Assembly: GCF_021245735.1 (NCBI RefSeq)
Contig: NZ_JAJISB010000001.1
Span: forward strand, 248,001 to 312,000
DNA: 64,000 nt
Source of the DNA: Brevibacillus daliensis
Lineage (GTDB): Bacteria > Bacillota > Bacilli > Brevibacillales > Brevibacillaceae
Direction: 5' to 3'
The first letter of the stretch is position 1; the number at the start of each line of letters is the position of its first letter. Positions 47,039 to 56,688 of this stretch are shown here, one piece after another. The notes under the pieces were generated by a model. The model searched no databases, was not told the origin of the DNA, and was given only the letters and a program-made list of their open reading frames with translations. The position numbers were made by a program, and so were the translations under genes.

Positions 47039-47617
47039 TTGATTATTTGGATTAACGGGGCTTTCGGTTCCGGGAAAACTCAAACTGCCTACGAGTTACA
47101 TCGCAGGCTTGAACATTCATTTGTATTTGATCCAGAGAAGACAGGGTACTTTATTAGAAAAAATCTCCCTGCAAGTAGCAAAGTAGAAGATTTTCAAGAC
47201 TATCCTCTCTGGCGTAATTTTACTGGTAGCATGTTACAGTATATGTCGTCAACTTTTGACGGGATCATCATTGTTCCCATGACCATAACTAATCCTATCT
47301 ATTATCAGGAAATCATAGAGCAACTGGATAATGTGAGGGTTAATCATTATATCATATATGCTTCGAAAACTGAACTACTGCGCAGGTTACAATCAAGAGG
47401 AACCAGTAAAACTTCATGGGCAGCACAGCAAATTGATCGTTGTCTGGCTGCTTTTGACCAAGAAATTACTGAGACTATCATTCATAATGATGATAAATCT
47501 ATCTCCTGGACGGTGGAGGAAATCGCGAGACAAAGTGGACTCACCCTCTTACCAGATACGAGATCTGCGTGGAAAAAATCAATGGATAGATTACTTGTAA
47601 AAATAAAACATAGGTAA
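47039..47617 (+). CDS. tmrB: TmrB-like ATP-binding tunicamycin resistance protein
   Basis: 192 residues starting MIIWINGAFGSGKTQTAYEL, with a P-loop GAFGSGKT (7-14), DPEKTGYFIRK, VPMTITNP and SWAAQQIDRC segments that match my recollection of Bacillus TmrB closely. TmrB binds ATP and tunicamycin at the membrane and gives resistance. The start is TTG at 47039, 8 bases after GGAGGG. It is inserted on the opposite strand between the ahb-like gene and hemL. Confidence 0.87.
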   Translation: MIIWINGAFGSGKTQTAYELHRRLEHSFVFDPEKTGYFIRKNLPASSKVEDFQDYPLWRNFTGSMLQYMSSTFDGIIIVPMTITNPIYYQEIIEQLDNVRVNHYIIYASKTELLRRLQSRGTSKTSWAAQQIDRCLAAFDQEITETIIHNDDKSISWTVEEIARQSGLTLLPDTRSAWKKSMDRLLVKIKHR

Positions 47618-47653
47618 GCCTGAATGATTTTACCGATGCATCGTTTCCTAAAC

Positions 47654-47698
47654 AAAAAACTTGGTTGAACTAGAGGACTAGAACAACCAAGTTTTTTT
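47654..47698. terminator. bidirectional terminator between tmrB and the heme operon
   Basis: AAACTTGGTTG/CAACCAAGTTT arms flanked by A-run on the left and TTTTTTT on the right. It can end tmrB (plus) and the heme operon (minus). Confidence 0.9.
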
Positions 47699-47710
47699 AC
47701 TATATGTTAT

Positions 47711-48772
47711 CTATTTGTCTAGACCCAATTTCTCGATCATCTCATTTTCCCAGTCATAAATCTCAGGTGTGAAGTAGGAAACGCGTGTCTTCTTGTACTC
47801 CTTCGTAGAGTAGAGAGTGATGCGCTCCTTGATACCAGTCTCATCCTCAATTGCTTGTAAGATAGACTCGCACTCTTCCATATCACGTCCATGTACCATC
47901 GTGAAGATATTATATTTCCAGTCAGGATATATTGGACGCAGGTAGCAGTGACTAACTGCACGGAATGAACCCATTTTTAGACCCATTTCATTTGCTTCTT
48001 CCACAGGCACGCTCCATACACCCATACCATTTGCTCTGAAACCAGCTTTGCGATGGTTCAGTACCGCAGAGAATCGGCGCATTTGTCCACGTTCTTCCAA
48101 TACTTTTGCATGGTCTAAGAGCTCTTCTGTTGTCAAACCGCAATTGGTTGCCCACTCGTCAAATGGACGGGATACGATTGGCAAATCTTTTTGAAGTTCA
48201 ATGATTACTTTAATATCTTCATCAGTGATACCTTTATCAACCGCTGCCTGGCGCATCTCCTCTGTGTAGGTTGGAGCTGACTTACTGTTTGCTTCTGACT
48301 CTTTTTTTACATCAAGTTGAACGCCAATTTTGAACAGCTTCAGCGTTGGCAGAATACGAATGGACTCTACTCCAGCCATCTCGCCTAAAATCCCAACTGA
48401 TTTTTCCAAGCCTAGACGGCTGTTAGGAGGTACAGCGATCGTAAACCATAAGTTAAAATCATGGTTACGTTTGTAGTTGTGAGTGATACCTGGATGTGTA
48501 TTAAACACTTTTACTGCCATTTGATCCAGTTTATCTGGAGCAATACGTGCAGCTACCAGACTGGATTTGTATCCAAGTGCTTTTGTATCAAAAATAGCGG
48601 AGATCTGACGGATAGAATCACCCTTCATCTTAGCTAGACGAGTCAATACCTCTTCCTCTGTCGTGCCAACCTGTTCAGCAATTACCTTAAACGGTTCAGG
48701 TACGAGCGGTATAGCCTTCTGGATAACGTCCAACAGTTCTTTATCTAAAGCATCCAATAAATCGACGGACAT
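47711..48772 (-). CDS. fused AhbA/AhbB-type siroheme decarboxylase (Lrp/AsnC fold)
   Basis: 353 residues made of two tandem units, each a winged-helix plus AsnC-like ferredoxin fold: unit 1 about 1-155, unit 2 about 175-350. Characteristic histidine-rich motifs are THNYKRNHDFNLWF (97-110) and VSHCYLRPIYPDWKYNIF (273-290), as in the NirD/L/G/H and AhbA/B proteins that decarboxylate siroheme to 12,18-didecarboxysiroheme. It follows hemB by one base. With cobA/hemD and sirC upstream, the operon could feed siroheme to it. The later Ahb or Nir steps are not in this window. Confidence 0.82.
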   Translation of the reverse strand: MSVDLLDALDKELLDVIQKAIPLVPEPFKVIAEQVGTTEEEVLTRLAKMKGDSIRQISAIFDTKALGYKSSLVAARIAPDKLDQMAVKVFNTHPGITHNYKRNHDFNLWFTIAVPPNSRLGLEKSVGILGEMAGVESIRILPTLKLFKIGVQLDVKKESEANSKSAPTYTEEMRQAAVDKGITDEDIKVIIELQKDLPIVSRPFDEWATNCGLTTEELLDHAKVLEERGQMRRFSAVLNHRKAGFRANGMGVWSVPVEEANEMGLKMGSFRAVSHCYLRPIYPDWKYNIFTMVHGRDMEECESILQAIEDETGIKERITLYSTKEYKKTRVSYFTPEIYDWENEMIEKLGLDK

Positions 48773-48773
48773 A

Positions 48774-49754
48774 TTACAGACCTCCTTGTAGCCATTTTGC
48801 TATATCTTTCGCGTGGTACGTAATAATCATATCGGCACCAGCACGTTTAAAACCAACCATTGTTTCCATAACAACACCACGCTCATCAATCCAGCCATTC
48901 GCTGCTGCTGCCTTCACCATGGAGTATTCACCGCTCACATTATAGACAACGATTGGTAGATCAAAGCTTTCACGCAGACGAAGAACCATATCCATGTAAG
49001 CAAGACCTGGCTTCACCATTAAAAAGTCTGCACCCTCCGCTACATCAGAAGCCGCTTCACGCAAGCCTTCTCGAGCATTGGACGGGTCCATTTGATACGT
49101 CTTTCGATCTCCAGATTGTGGAGTAGAATGAGCAGCCTCACGGAATGGACCATAGTACGTAGAAGCATATTTAACTGCATAGGACATGATTGGTACGTTA
49201 ATAAAACCTGCTTCATCAAGCGCTTGGCGGATTCCAGCTACGAATCCATCCATCATGTTGGATGGCGCAATGATATCAGCGCCAGCTTTTGCTTGAGAAA
49301 CAGCTGTTTTACCCAGTAGGGTTAGTGACTCATCGTTTAATAGCTCTCCACTCTCATGTAGGACACCACAATGTCCATGATCGGTAAACTGACACAAACA
49401 GTTATCCGCAATGACTACAAGCTGTGGATGACTTTCCTTGATGAAGCGAATGGCTTGTTGTACAATCCCATTCTCCGCATATGCCTGGGAGCCGCAATGA
49501 TCTTTTTCATTAGGAACACCGAAAATGAGAACAGAGCGAATGCCCAGTTGTACCACTTCATCTAGTTCTTCACCTAGTTTGTCCAGAGAAAAATGATAAA
49601 CGCCTGGCATGGAAGGAATCTCATCTTTATGATTCTCCCCTTCCACCACAAACAATGGATAAATCAAGTCTTCCACGCGTACATGATGTTCGCGTACAAG
49701 ATCGCGAATCGCAGCGCTTTGGCGCAGGCGACGATGACGATCATAATGTAGCAT
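48774..49754 (-). CDS. hemB: delta-aminolevulinic acid dehydratase
   Basis: Condenses two 5-aminolevulinates to porphobilinogen. Zinc cysteines C119, C121 and C129 ([14 protein letters not shown]) and Schiff-base lysines K195 (YAVKYAS) and K248 (LMVKPG) are all visible. 326 residues. Lies 44 bases after cobA/hemD. Confidence 0.97.
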   Translation of the reverse strand: MLHYDRHRRLRQSAAIRDLVREHHVRVEDLIYPLFVVEGENHKDEIPSMPGVYHFSLDKLGEELDEVVQLGIRSVLIFGVPNEKDHCGSQAYAENGIVQQAIRFIKESHPQLVVIADNCLCQFTDHGHCGVLHESGELLNDESLTLLGKTAVSQAKAGADIIAPSNMMDGFVAGIRQALDEAGFINVPIMSYAVKYASTYYGPFREAAHSTPQSGDRKTYQMDPSNAREGLREAASDVAEGADFLMVKPGLAYMDMVLRLRESFDLPIVVYNVSGEYSMVKAAAANGWIDERGVVMETMVGFKRAGADMIITYHAKDIAKWLQGGL

Positions 49755-49798
49755 CTGCTTACCTCTCCTTTATCACATGAATCTCAAAAACTTATCTT

Positions 49799-51307
49799 CT
49801 ATTTTTGTGTTAGCACATCTAGTAGGCCAGTAATGGAAAATTCGCTGGCTGTTACATCCACGTGAAGACCTAGGTCAGTAGCTGTTTGTGCTGTAATAGG
49901 TCCGATGCATGCAATCGTTACACCCTCTAATAGCTTTTTCAGGTCGTATTCTTTTAGAGCATCCACAAAATTCTTCACCGTGGATGAACTTGTAAATGTA
50001 ACAACATGAATAGCTTTCTCTTCGAAAAGTGCTACAGCCTGCGCTGCATTTTGTGCATCTACTACTGTATCATAGGTATCTGCTTCCGTCACATCCAGTC
50101 CCATTTCGCGGAGTTGCCTTGGCAATGTTTTGCGAGCGATATCTGCTCGTGGCAACAATACCTTTTGTCCGGGATGAAGCAGATCTTGTACCGATTCTAG
50201 TAACCCTTCTGCATGGAATTCCTTGGCAACGACCTCTACGGTTAAGCCCTTCTCTTCCAACAGCTCTGCCGTTTTTGGTCCGACAACCGCAATTTTACCT
50301 GTTAACGTACGGATATCGATTTTTAACTCTCGTAACCGCTTGAAGAAGAAACCAACACCATTTGGGCTGGTAAACATAACCCAATCAAATGTTGATAGAC
50401 TTGAAAGTGCGTCATCAAGCTGTGGAAGTCCTTTTGGTTCCACCATTTTAATAAGTGGGAATTCAAAAGCTTCTCCACCTAATTCATTAATTTTCTCAGA
50501 AAGTTCACTGGATTGGCTTCTTGCACGAGTAACCAGCACACGTTTGCCGAATAGCGGTTTTTTCTCAAACCATTGCAGTTTTTTCCGTAACTCTACCACT
50601 TCACCTACGACAATGATAGCTGGATTGGTAAGTCCTGCTTGTTCACGTTTCTCTACGATATCACCAAGCGTACCAACTAACGTCTCCTGGTCCACCATGG
50701 TTCCCCAGCGAATCAAAGCGACTGGTGTGTCTTTCGATCGACCATATTTAATCAGTTGCTCTGTGATAAATGGAAGATTGCCTACACCCATGTAAAAGAT
50801 AATCGTACCAACTGCGGTAGCAAGGTTCTCCCAATTAATACTTGATTCGGTTTTTTCTGGGCGTTCATGACCAGTTACGATTGCGAGTGATGAATTGAAG
50901 TCACGATGGGTTACCGGAATACCTGCATAAGCTGGTGCAGCAATTCCTGAAGTGATACCTGGAACAATTTCGAAGGAGATATCATGCTTCACCAATTCTT
51001 CTGCTTCTTCTCCAACACGTCCAAAAATGGATGGGTCTCCACCTTTCAGTCGAGTAACCACTTTACCTTCCAGCGCCTTGTCTACCAATACCTGATTAAT
51101 CTCTTCTTGTGTCAATGTATGACGATCAGGTAATTTACCGCAATAAATTAGTTCTACATCTGGTTTTGCATAAGCCAGTAGACGAGGACTAGCCAAACGA
51201 TCATACACAATGCAATCTGCTTTTTGAATCGTTTCCAGACCACGAACAGTAATCAGCTTGGGATCTCCTGGACCTGCTCCTACTAAATATACATATCCCT
51301 TGTTCAT
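49799..51307 (-). CDS. cobA-hemD: fused uroporphyrinogen-III C-methyltransferase / uroporphyrinogen-III synthase
   Basis: 502 residues. The N-terminal half (1-245) is SUMT/CobA: VYLVGAGPGDPKLITVRG, PGITSGIAAPAYAGIPVTHR. The C-terminal half (about 255-502) is HemD: GKRVLVTRARSQSSELSEKI and TFTSSSTVKNFVDAL. One polypeptide thus makes uroporphyrinogen III and methylates it to precorrin-2, the entry to siroheme. B. subtilis has a separate hemD. The start overlaps the hemC stop by one base (TAATG). Confidence 0.95.
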   Translation of the reverse strand: MNKGYVYLVGAGPGDPKLITVRGLETIQKADCIVYDRLASPRLLAYAKPDVELIYCGKLPDRHTLTQEEINQVLVDKALEGKVVTRLKGGDPSIFGRVGEEAEELVKHDISFEIVPGITSGIAAPAYAGIPVTHRDFNSSLAIVTGHERPEKTESSINWENLATAVGTIIFYMGVGNLPFITEQLIKYGRSKDTPVALIRWGTMVDQETLVGTLGDIVEKREQAGLTNPAIIVVGEVVELRKKLQWFEKKPLFGKRVLVTRARSQSSELSEKINELGGEAFEFPLIKMVEPKGLPQLDDALSSLSTFDWVMFTSPNGVGFFFKRLRELKIDIRTLTGKIAVVGPKTAELLEEKGLTVEVVAKEFHAEGLLESVQDLLHPGQKVLLPRADIARKTLPRQLREMGLDVTEADTYDTVVDAQNAAQAVALFEEKAIHVVTFTSSSTVKNFVDALKEYDLKKLLEGVTIACIGPITAQTATDLGLHVDVTASEFSITGLLDVLTQK

Positions 51308-52248
51308 TACATGTTCTCCTCCAGTACCTTGGCTAGCAATTCCTTTGCTCCTTGTGCCAGCATATCTTCTGCCATTTTTTCTCCCAAGGCAACAGGATCT
51401 GTGCCTGTAAGAGTCATTTTGTGCATCTCTTTTCCGTCTGGAGAACCAACCATTCCCGTCATGGTAATAGTAGCATCTGTGCTTTCTTCATCAGAGAGAA
51501 CCACAGCGTAGGCCCCAATCGGCACCTGACAGGAACCCTCCATTTTTGATAGGAAGGTACGCTCTGCTTCCACGGCAAGACGTGTGGCAACATCATCAAT
51601 CTCAGCTAATAAAGCAAGCGTCTCTGTATCATCAGCACGACATTCGATAGCAAGTGCCCCTTGACCCACAGCAGGTAAGCTTACAGCAGGATCAAGAACC
51701 TGTGTAATGGTGCCCTTCCAATCAACTCGTTTTAATCCTGCTGCTGCTAGAACAATTGCATCATAATCCTCTTCTTCCAGCTTACGGATACGTGTATCAA
51801 TATTTCCGCGAATCGGCTTAATAGTCAAATCTGGACGATAATGCAAGATTTGTGATGCCCGACGAAGACTACTTGTACCAACTACTGCACCTTTTGGCAA
51901 CTCATCCAAGGTTTTTCCGTCTTTAGAAATTAGCACATCACGGGGGTCAACCCGCTTTGGAATTGCACCAATCGTCAGTCCTTCTGGCAATATCGCAGGC
52001 ATATCCTTCATACTATGTACTGCCATGTCTGTTTCTTTATCAAGAAGAGATTGCTCAATCTCTTTTACAAATAACCCTTTACCACCAACTTTTGATAAGG
52101 TGACGTCAAGAATACGATCACCTTTTGTAACCATTTCTTCAATAGAAAAGTCAGCTTTCGGTTCTACTTCTGACAGACATTTAATGACCCACTTTGTTTG
52201 AGTCATCGCTAGCATACTTTTACGAGATCCAACTTTCCACTTCTTCAT
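51307..52248 (-). CDS. hemC: porphobilinogen deaminase
   Basis: Polymerises four porphobilinogens to hydroxymethylbilane. Dipyrromethane cofactor Cys240 ([13 protein letters not shown]), TSSLRRASQ (125-133) and [11 protein letters not shown] are present. 313 residues. Ten bases after sirC. Confidence 0.96.
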   Translation of the reverse strand: MKKWKVGSRKSMLAMTQTKWVIKCLSEVEPKADFSIEEMVTKGDRILDVTLSKVGGKGLFVKEIEQSLLDKETDMAVHSMKDMPAILPEGLTIGAIPKRVDPRDVLISKDGKTLDELPKGAVVGTSSLRRASQILHYRPDLTIKPIRGNIDTRIRKLEEEDYDAIVLAAAGLKRVDWKGTITQVLDPAVSLPAVGQGALAIECRADDTETLALLAEIDDVATRLAVEAERTFLSKMEGSCQVPIGAYAVVLSDEESTDATITMTGMVGSPDGKEMHKMTLTGTDPVALGEKMAEDMLAQGAKELLAKVLEENM

Positions 52249-52258
52249 GTCTGCCTCC

Positions 52259-52900
52259 CTAAACCTGCTTGGTATCTTTTGCTAGTTTTATGAGTTCGAT
52301 TGCCATCTGCTCCCGCTCTTCTGGCGGTGCATAAATAAATCGCTCATCTAGCAATTCTTTAAAAATATATTTACGTACTGATGCTTGTGTAATCTCTTTC
52401 ATCACATTCATGCGCATCTCTGCTAAAAAATCAACGTAGCTTTCATACTCTACACCAAAATCGTTCTCCAGCTTTTTGCGAATCTTACTCGCTAATCCTG
52501 GGCTTGCTCCTGATGTAGAAACAGCCATCACTAATTTTCCACGTCTTACAATGGATGGCACAATATAATTACATAAATCAGGGCGATCTACAATGTTCAC
52601 CCAGAGCTGATGCTCTTTCGCTTTTTCGTATACGGCATGATTCACCCTTCGCAGATTCGTTGCCGCTATGATAAGTGTATAACCACTCACTTCTTGATCA
52701 GAAAACATTTCCTTTTTCCAGGTAAGTCGATTCGTAACTCCCCAATTTTCAATGGTAGCCGTCACTTCAGGTGAAATAACGGTAATGACTGCGCCTGATT
52801 CTAGTAATGAAGCAATTTTACGTTCAGCAACCCCTCCACCGCCTACGACAAGGCAGGGCCGACCGTCTAAATTAACCATCATGGGAAAGTGCGGTTTCAT
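52259..52900 (-). CDS. sirC: precorrin-2 dehydrogenase (SirC/CysG N-terminal type)
   Basis: 213 residues with NAD loop [11 protein letters not shown] (18-28), [14 protein letters not shown] and [26 protein letters not shown], the signature of the Met8/CysG-B/SirC family that oxidises precorrin-2 to sirohydrochlorin; some also insert iron. It lies between hemX and hemC inside the heme operon, where B. subtilis has no such gene. Confidence 0.92.
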   Translation of the reverse strand: MKPHFPMMVNLDGRPCLVVGGGGVAERKIASLLESGAVITVISPEVTATIENWGVTNRLTWKKEMFSDQEVSGYTLIIAATNLRRVNHAVYEKAKEHQLWVNIVDRPDLCNYIVPSIVRRGKLVMAVSTSGASPGLASKIRKKLENDFGVEYESYVDFLAEMRMNVMKEITQASVRKYIFKELLDERFIYAPPEEREQMAIELIKLAKDTKQV

Positions 52901-52915
52901 GAGCTCCCTCCTCTC

Positions 52916-53734
52916 CTACGACCATCGATGAAATTGTGAGTACGGATCAATCAACAGGAAGTTGAGCAATAGGCAGATAAAAGCAAAGATATTCACCCAC
53001 GCTACAACCTTACCCATCCATTGGTTCCGAAATCTTTGAAACAACAAGGTCATATATAAAAGAAGGACCCAAATTGACATCCACACCTTTGCATCTGTCA
53101 AAAACTGTTGGCCGAATATGAGCTGAGCCCAAATACTACCCAATATGACTGATAACAAAAGAAGTGGAACACCAAAGATATGTAACCGATAAGAAAACGC
53201 ATCCATTTTCTCTAAACTGGGCAACCGTTGAAACAGAGGAGTAAATCGTTTTTGCTTCAACATTTTAAGACTTAACAAGTACATACCTGAGAATATCATG
53301 GAAACAGCAAGCAAAGCATAGCTGATAATCGCTATCGATACATGTATAAAAATAAATTCAGAGTTTACACCATTTGTGTGCGGTGCCGTTGGCTCTGAAA
53401 AAAACATGGATAAGACAAAGACGCCAAATCCAATTACATTCGTAAAAAAGATCAGAAATTCAATACGTGTGAATAAATAAATGAGAAGTGAGATCGTAAC
53501 TAATATCCAAGAATAGAAAAATAGTATTTCAAAGTAGGTAATGATTGGAATATGCTCTTTCATGATCATTTGGTAAACGAAATAAGCGGTTTGCAATATC
53601 CAAACCGTACTCAATAATACTGTTGCGATTTGTTTCATCCTGCGGTTGCTATGCAAAAAATCGTTAAAGTAACAGAGCACGCTTGCCGCATAGAGAAAGA
53701 TGGTCAAGTCATAGACCCACCTTAGATCTGCCAT
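52916..53734 (-). CDS. hemX: HemX membrane protein (CcsA-like)
   Basis: 272 residues with eight hydrophobic helices of the cytochrome-c-assembly (CcsA/HemX) type. In Bacillus HemX lowers the level of HemA protein. Canonical place directly after hemA; 180 bases separate them, with a GCAAAGAAGA/TCTTCTTTG hairpin and a TATAAT box but no matching -35. Confidence 0.9.
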   Translation of the reverse strand: MADLRWVYDLTIFLYAASVLCYFNDFLHSNRRMKQIATVLLSTVWILQTAYFVYQMIMKEHIPIITYFEILFFYSWILVTISLLIYLFTRIEFLIFFTNVIGFGVFVLSMFFSEPTAPHTNGVNSEFIFIHVSIAIISYALLAVSMIFSGMYLLSLKMLKQKRFTPLFQRLPSLEKMDAFSYRLHIFGVPLLLLSVILGSIWAQLIFGQQFLTDAKVWMSIWVLLLYMTLLFQRFRNQWMGKVVAWVNIFAFICLLLNFLLIDPYSQFHRWS

Positions 53735-53914
53735 ACATTCTCACCTTTTCCGACAATAAAAATACTACTTATTATACGGGCAAGCAACAAAGAAGAAGGC
53801 AGTCCCTCTTCTTTGCTACATATAAACTTCAAGTCCTGCTTCCATATCCGCTATAATTAACTCCACTACGGGAGAACCTGTTCTTTTCCTAGGACTATTT
53901 GTGAGAAGTTTTCT

Positions 53915-55282
53915 TTAGTATCGTTGCTCTCTGGTTGAGATGACAGTTACATTTTCTCGAGCAAGCGCCTCTTTTTTCTGTTTTTCCCATAATGCTTCCT
54001 GTTTTTTACGCTCAAGCATCTCATCTAAGGCAAAAATGGTAGAGAAGATATCAAGAACCTCGTCTCCCTTTTTCTGCACTGTCAATTCTTTTAATTGTAC
54101 GATCGGATCGTGTAGTAACTGACTGATAATACCACGTGAGTGTTTACGAATAATGTGAAGTTCCTTTTCACTTAAATGTGGAAGTTTATTCTCGATTTTA
54201 CGCATTGCTTCTCCATGTATGGAAAATGCCTTATCACGCAATGCAGCAATTAAGGGAACAACACCTAGTGTCTGCTTCCAATTAATGAATTCTTCTTTCT
54301 CTTCCTCAATCATGACGGTAATGCGCTCTGCTTCCTTGGAGCGTTCAGCCAGATTGCTCTCTACAATCCCTTCCAGATCATCGATATCATACAAAAATAC
54401 ATTTTCGAGGTCATGAATACCAGGGTCAAGATCACGAGGTACCGCAATATCAATCATAAATAATGGTTTATGAGGACGCTGCTTCATTATCGGTTTCAAC
54501 TGATCTTTACTCAGAATAAAACCATCTGCTCCTGTAGAACTGATTACTATATCAGCCTTCAAGAGCTTCTGTGGTAGCTCCTCCATCGTACAGGCTACTC
54601 CATTAAATTGATCAGCCAGTACTCTGGCACGTTCTAGTGTGCGATTGGCAACCGTTACATGAGCAACACCGTTAGCGTGCAAATGTTTTGCGGTGAGTAA
54701 ACTCATTTTTCCTGCGCCCAGAATAAGAACATGCTTATCTGCAAAGGAACCAAAGATCTTTTTACCAAGTTCAATAGCAGCATAACTGATGGAGACAGCA
54801 TTTTGACTCACATTCGTTTCGGTATGTGCTCTTTTTGCCAAAGTGACAGCCTGTTTGAACAACGTATTAAAAATAGTTCCTGTCGTTTCATGCTGTTGTG
54901 CTAGTAGGAAAGAATTGCGAATCTGTCCGATAATCTGAGTTTCACCCATCACCATAGAATCAAGCCCACAGGTGACGTTGAATAAATGGTCAACCGCTTC
55001 CTCATTTTCCTTTATATAGAAATAGTCGAACAATGATTCTTTCTCTACTCCAAACCATTCTGCAAGAAAATTCCGTGTATAGAATCGACCTGTATGCAAC
55101 TGGTCGCAAACGACATAAATTTCTGTGCGGTTACAAGTTCCTACAATAATGCATTCAAGAACACTTTTCGTCTGCGAGAGGAGATGAAGAGCCCTCGGTG
55201 TGCTGTCGTCATTAAACGTGAACTTTTCACGAATCTCGACAGGTGCAGTTTTATAGTTGAGGCCAATCAACAATATTTCCAT
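53915..55282 (-). CDS. hemA: glutamyl-tRNA reductase
   Basis: First committed step of C5 tetrapyrrole synthesis. Catalytic Cys50 (IVGTCNRTEIY), GETQIIGQIR, NADPH motif LILGAGKMSLLTAKHL and a C-terminal helical dimerisation domain are present. 455 residues. GGGAGG is 6 bases before the ATG. The upstream region has a Rex-like operator. The TCP-like tail ENVTVISTREQRY ends the protein. Confidence 0.97.
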   Translation of the reverse strand: MEILLIGLNYKTAPVEIREKFTFNDDSTPRALHLLSQTKSVLECIIVGTCNRTEIYVVCDQLHTGRFYTRNFLAEWFGVEKESLFDYFYIKENEEAVDHLFNVTCGLDSMVMGETQIIGQIRNSFLLAQQHETTGTIFNTLFKQAVTLAKRAHTETNVSQNAVSISYAAIELGKKIFGSFADKHVLILGAGKMSLLTAKHLHANGVAHVTVANRTLERARVLADQFNGVACTMEELPQKLLKADIVISSTGADGFILSKDQLKPIMKQRPHKPLFMIDIAVPRDLDPGIHDLENVFLYDIDDLEGIVESNLAERSKEAERITVMIEEEKEEFINWKQTLGVVPLIAALRDKAFSIHGEAMRKIENKLPHLSEKELHIIRKHSRGIISQLLHDPIVQLKELTVQKKGDEVLDIFSTIFALDEMLERKKQEALWEKQKKEALARENVTVISTREQRY

Positions 55283-55395
55283 AGCCTTCCTCCCGTGTCA
55301 TTCTAATACGGTTTTTTAGCATCTTAATTATATCATTATGTCCAGTAGCAAGTGGTTTAAAATGTGAAAATTCTATTAAGAATATGCAAAACACC

Positions 55396-55413
55396 TTGTA
55401 AATTCTTTCACAA
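55396..55413 (-). promoter_or_regulatory. candidate Rex operator upstream of hemA
   Basis: On the minus strand TTGTGAAAGAATTTACAA differs from the Gram-positive Rex consensus (TTGTGAA-N4-TTCACAA) at one arm position outside the variable centre. It lies 114 bases upstream of the hemA start, next to a weak TTGAAA-N16-TAGAAC promoter candidate. Confidence 0.6.
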
Positions 55414-55641
55414 CGTGTTCTACAATATTCTACTCTATTTTCAAGCAATACGGTACACTTCAAAAACTTTGCATAAGAAAAAGGATAAAATATCGAATAA
55501 TCATCGGTTCTATTCAAATTGAATCGAAAGTCCTTATTCCTTTTCAATCTCCCCACTTCTCGCATCCACACCCTTACTCTGTGGTTACACCCTACGAACT
55601 AATAATTTTCGCTACTTTTTCAGAATAATCAAATTCACGTC

Positions 55642-55670
55642 TTTAATCAGGCAAAATAATTTCATATAAT
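55642..55670 (+). promoter_or_regulatory. promoter of the EamA transporter gene
   Basis: TTTAAT (55642-55647) and perfect TATAAT (55665-55670), spacing 17. The -35 is weak. Confidence 0.6.
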
Positions 55671-55702
55671 ATGGATACGATTAATTTGAAGTGAGGTATC
55701 TC

Positions 55703-56638
55703 ATGAAAAAAACTATGGTTGTTGATCTCATCCTACTCCTGATCGTCTTTATCTGGGGAGCCACATTCGTTGTCGTGCAAAATGCGATACAGATGCTGCC
55801 ACCAAATCTCTTTAACAGTGTGCGCTTTTTCATTGCTACCCTATTTCTTGCCATCATTTATTTCATTCGTGACCGGCAAGCCCTGCAAAAGTTCACCGCT
55901 TCCCTTTTTTTATGTGGGGGCATTCTTGGCTTCGTGTTGTTCGTCAGTTATGCTACACAGACGGTTGGATTATTGTACACCACGCCGTCCAAAGCTGGTT
56001 TCATCACCGGATTGTCCGTAGTACTAGTCCCTCTGTTCGCTTTCCTTCTGCTGAAGCAACGGATCAGAATTACTGCCGTGCTTGGCGTAGGTCTAGCCGT
56101 TGTTGGACTTTACCTGTTGTCGATGAGCGGCTCGTTTGCGCTTTCGCTGGGTGATTTTCTGATCTTGATATGCGCTATTTGTTTCGCCATGCAGATTGTC
56201 TTGACCGGAAAATTCTCTCCTCGCTTTCCCACGTTGCCGCTGGTTATCGTGCAGTTGTTCACCGTTTCGCTGCTCAGCATGGTCTATGCCTTCCTGTTTG
56301 AAGATTGGAGCAGAATCGTTGATCCGAGCATCATCTTCCACAGTGAAGTAATCTGGGCCTTGTTTATCACAGCTATTCCAGGAACGGCGCTTGCTTTTCT
56401 CGCTCAGACCGCTTTTCAGAAGGAGACCTCTCCTACTCATATCGCTTTGATCTACGCCTTGGAGCCGGTTTTTGCTGCATTAACCTCCTACTTATGGATC
56501 AACGAAATTCTGACCGGTAAGCAGATGCTCGGCTGTGCGTTGATTCTGGGAGGTATGTTACTATCAGAACTTCCGTTTGCTGCCTGGCTAAAAAACAGGC
56601 GGATGTTATTTAAGCAGGACCGGAGAACAAATGTATAG
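55703..56638 (+). CDS. EamA/DMT-family transporter
   Basis: 311 residues with ten hydrophobic helices in two EamA repeats (VDLILLLIVFIWGATFVVVQ ... LIYALEPVFAALTSYLWINE). Probably an exporter of metabolites; substrate unknown. The ATG has GAGG 8 bases upstream; an in-frame GTG 12 bases earlier lies within that site. To the eye its codons are richer in G+C than its neighbours' (for example runs of CTG and GTG), which may mean recent transfer. It shares a bidirectional terminator with the gene on the other strand. Confidence 0.88.
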   Translation: MKKTMVVDLILLLIVFIWGATFVVVQNAIQMLPPNLFNSVRFFIATLFLAIIYFIRDRQALQKFTASLFLCGGILGFVLFVSYATQTVGLLYTTPSKAGFITGLSVVLVPLFAFLLLKQRIRITAVLGVGLAVVGLYLLSMSGSFALSLGDFLILICAICFAMQIVLTGKFSPRFPTLPLVIVQLFTVSLLSMVYAFLFEDWSRIVDPSIIFHSEVIWALFITAIPGTALAFLAQTAFQKETSPTHIALIYALEPVFAALTSYLWINEILTGKQMLGCALILGGMLLSELPFAAWLKNRRMLFKQDRRTNV

Positions 56639-56650
56639 CTACATCTATAT

Positions 56651-56688
56651 GAAAAACCACCATTATCAATTCTGTATGGTGGTTTTTC
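56651..56688. terminator. bidirectional terminator between the transporter and GH84 genes
   Basis: Perfect arms GAAAAACCACCAT/ATGGTGGTTTTTC. The stop codon of the minus-strand gene lies in the base of the hairpin. Confidence 0.88.

Larger units (their letters stand above)
55283..55690. other. divergent hemA / DMT-transporter intergenic region
   Basis: About 420 AT-rich bases. The minus side holds the Rex-like site and a TATAAT box at about 55332 without a good -35. The plus side holds the transporter promoter. No convincing gene; the open frames through it lack ribosome sites. Confidence 0.6.

Noticed and set aside
55251-55571. 106-codon minus-strand frame upstream of hemA
   Set aside because: It runs over the Rex-like site and candidate promoter, overlaps the hemA start in another frame and has no ribosome site.
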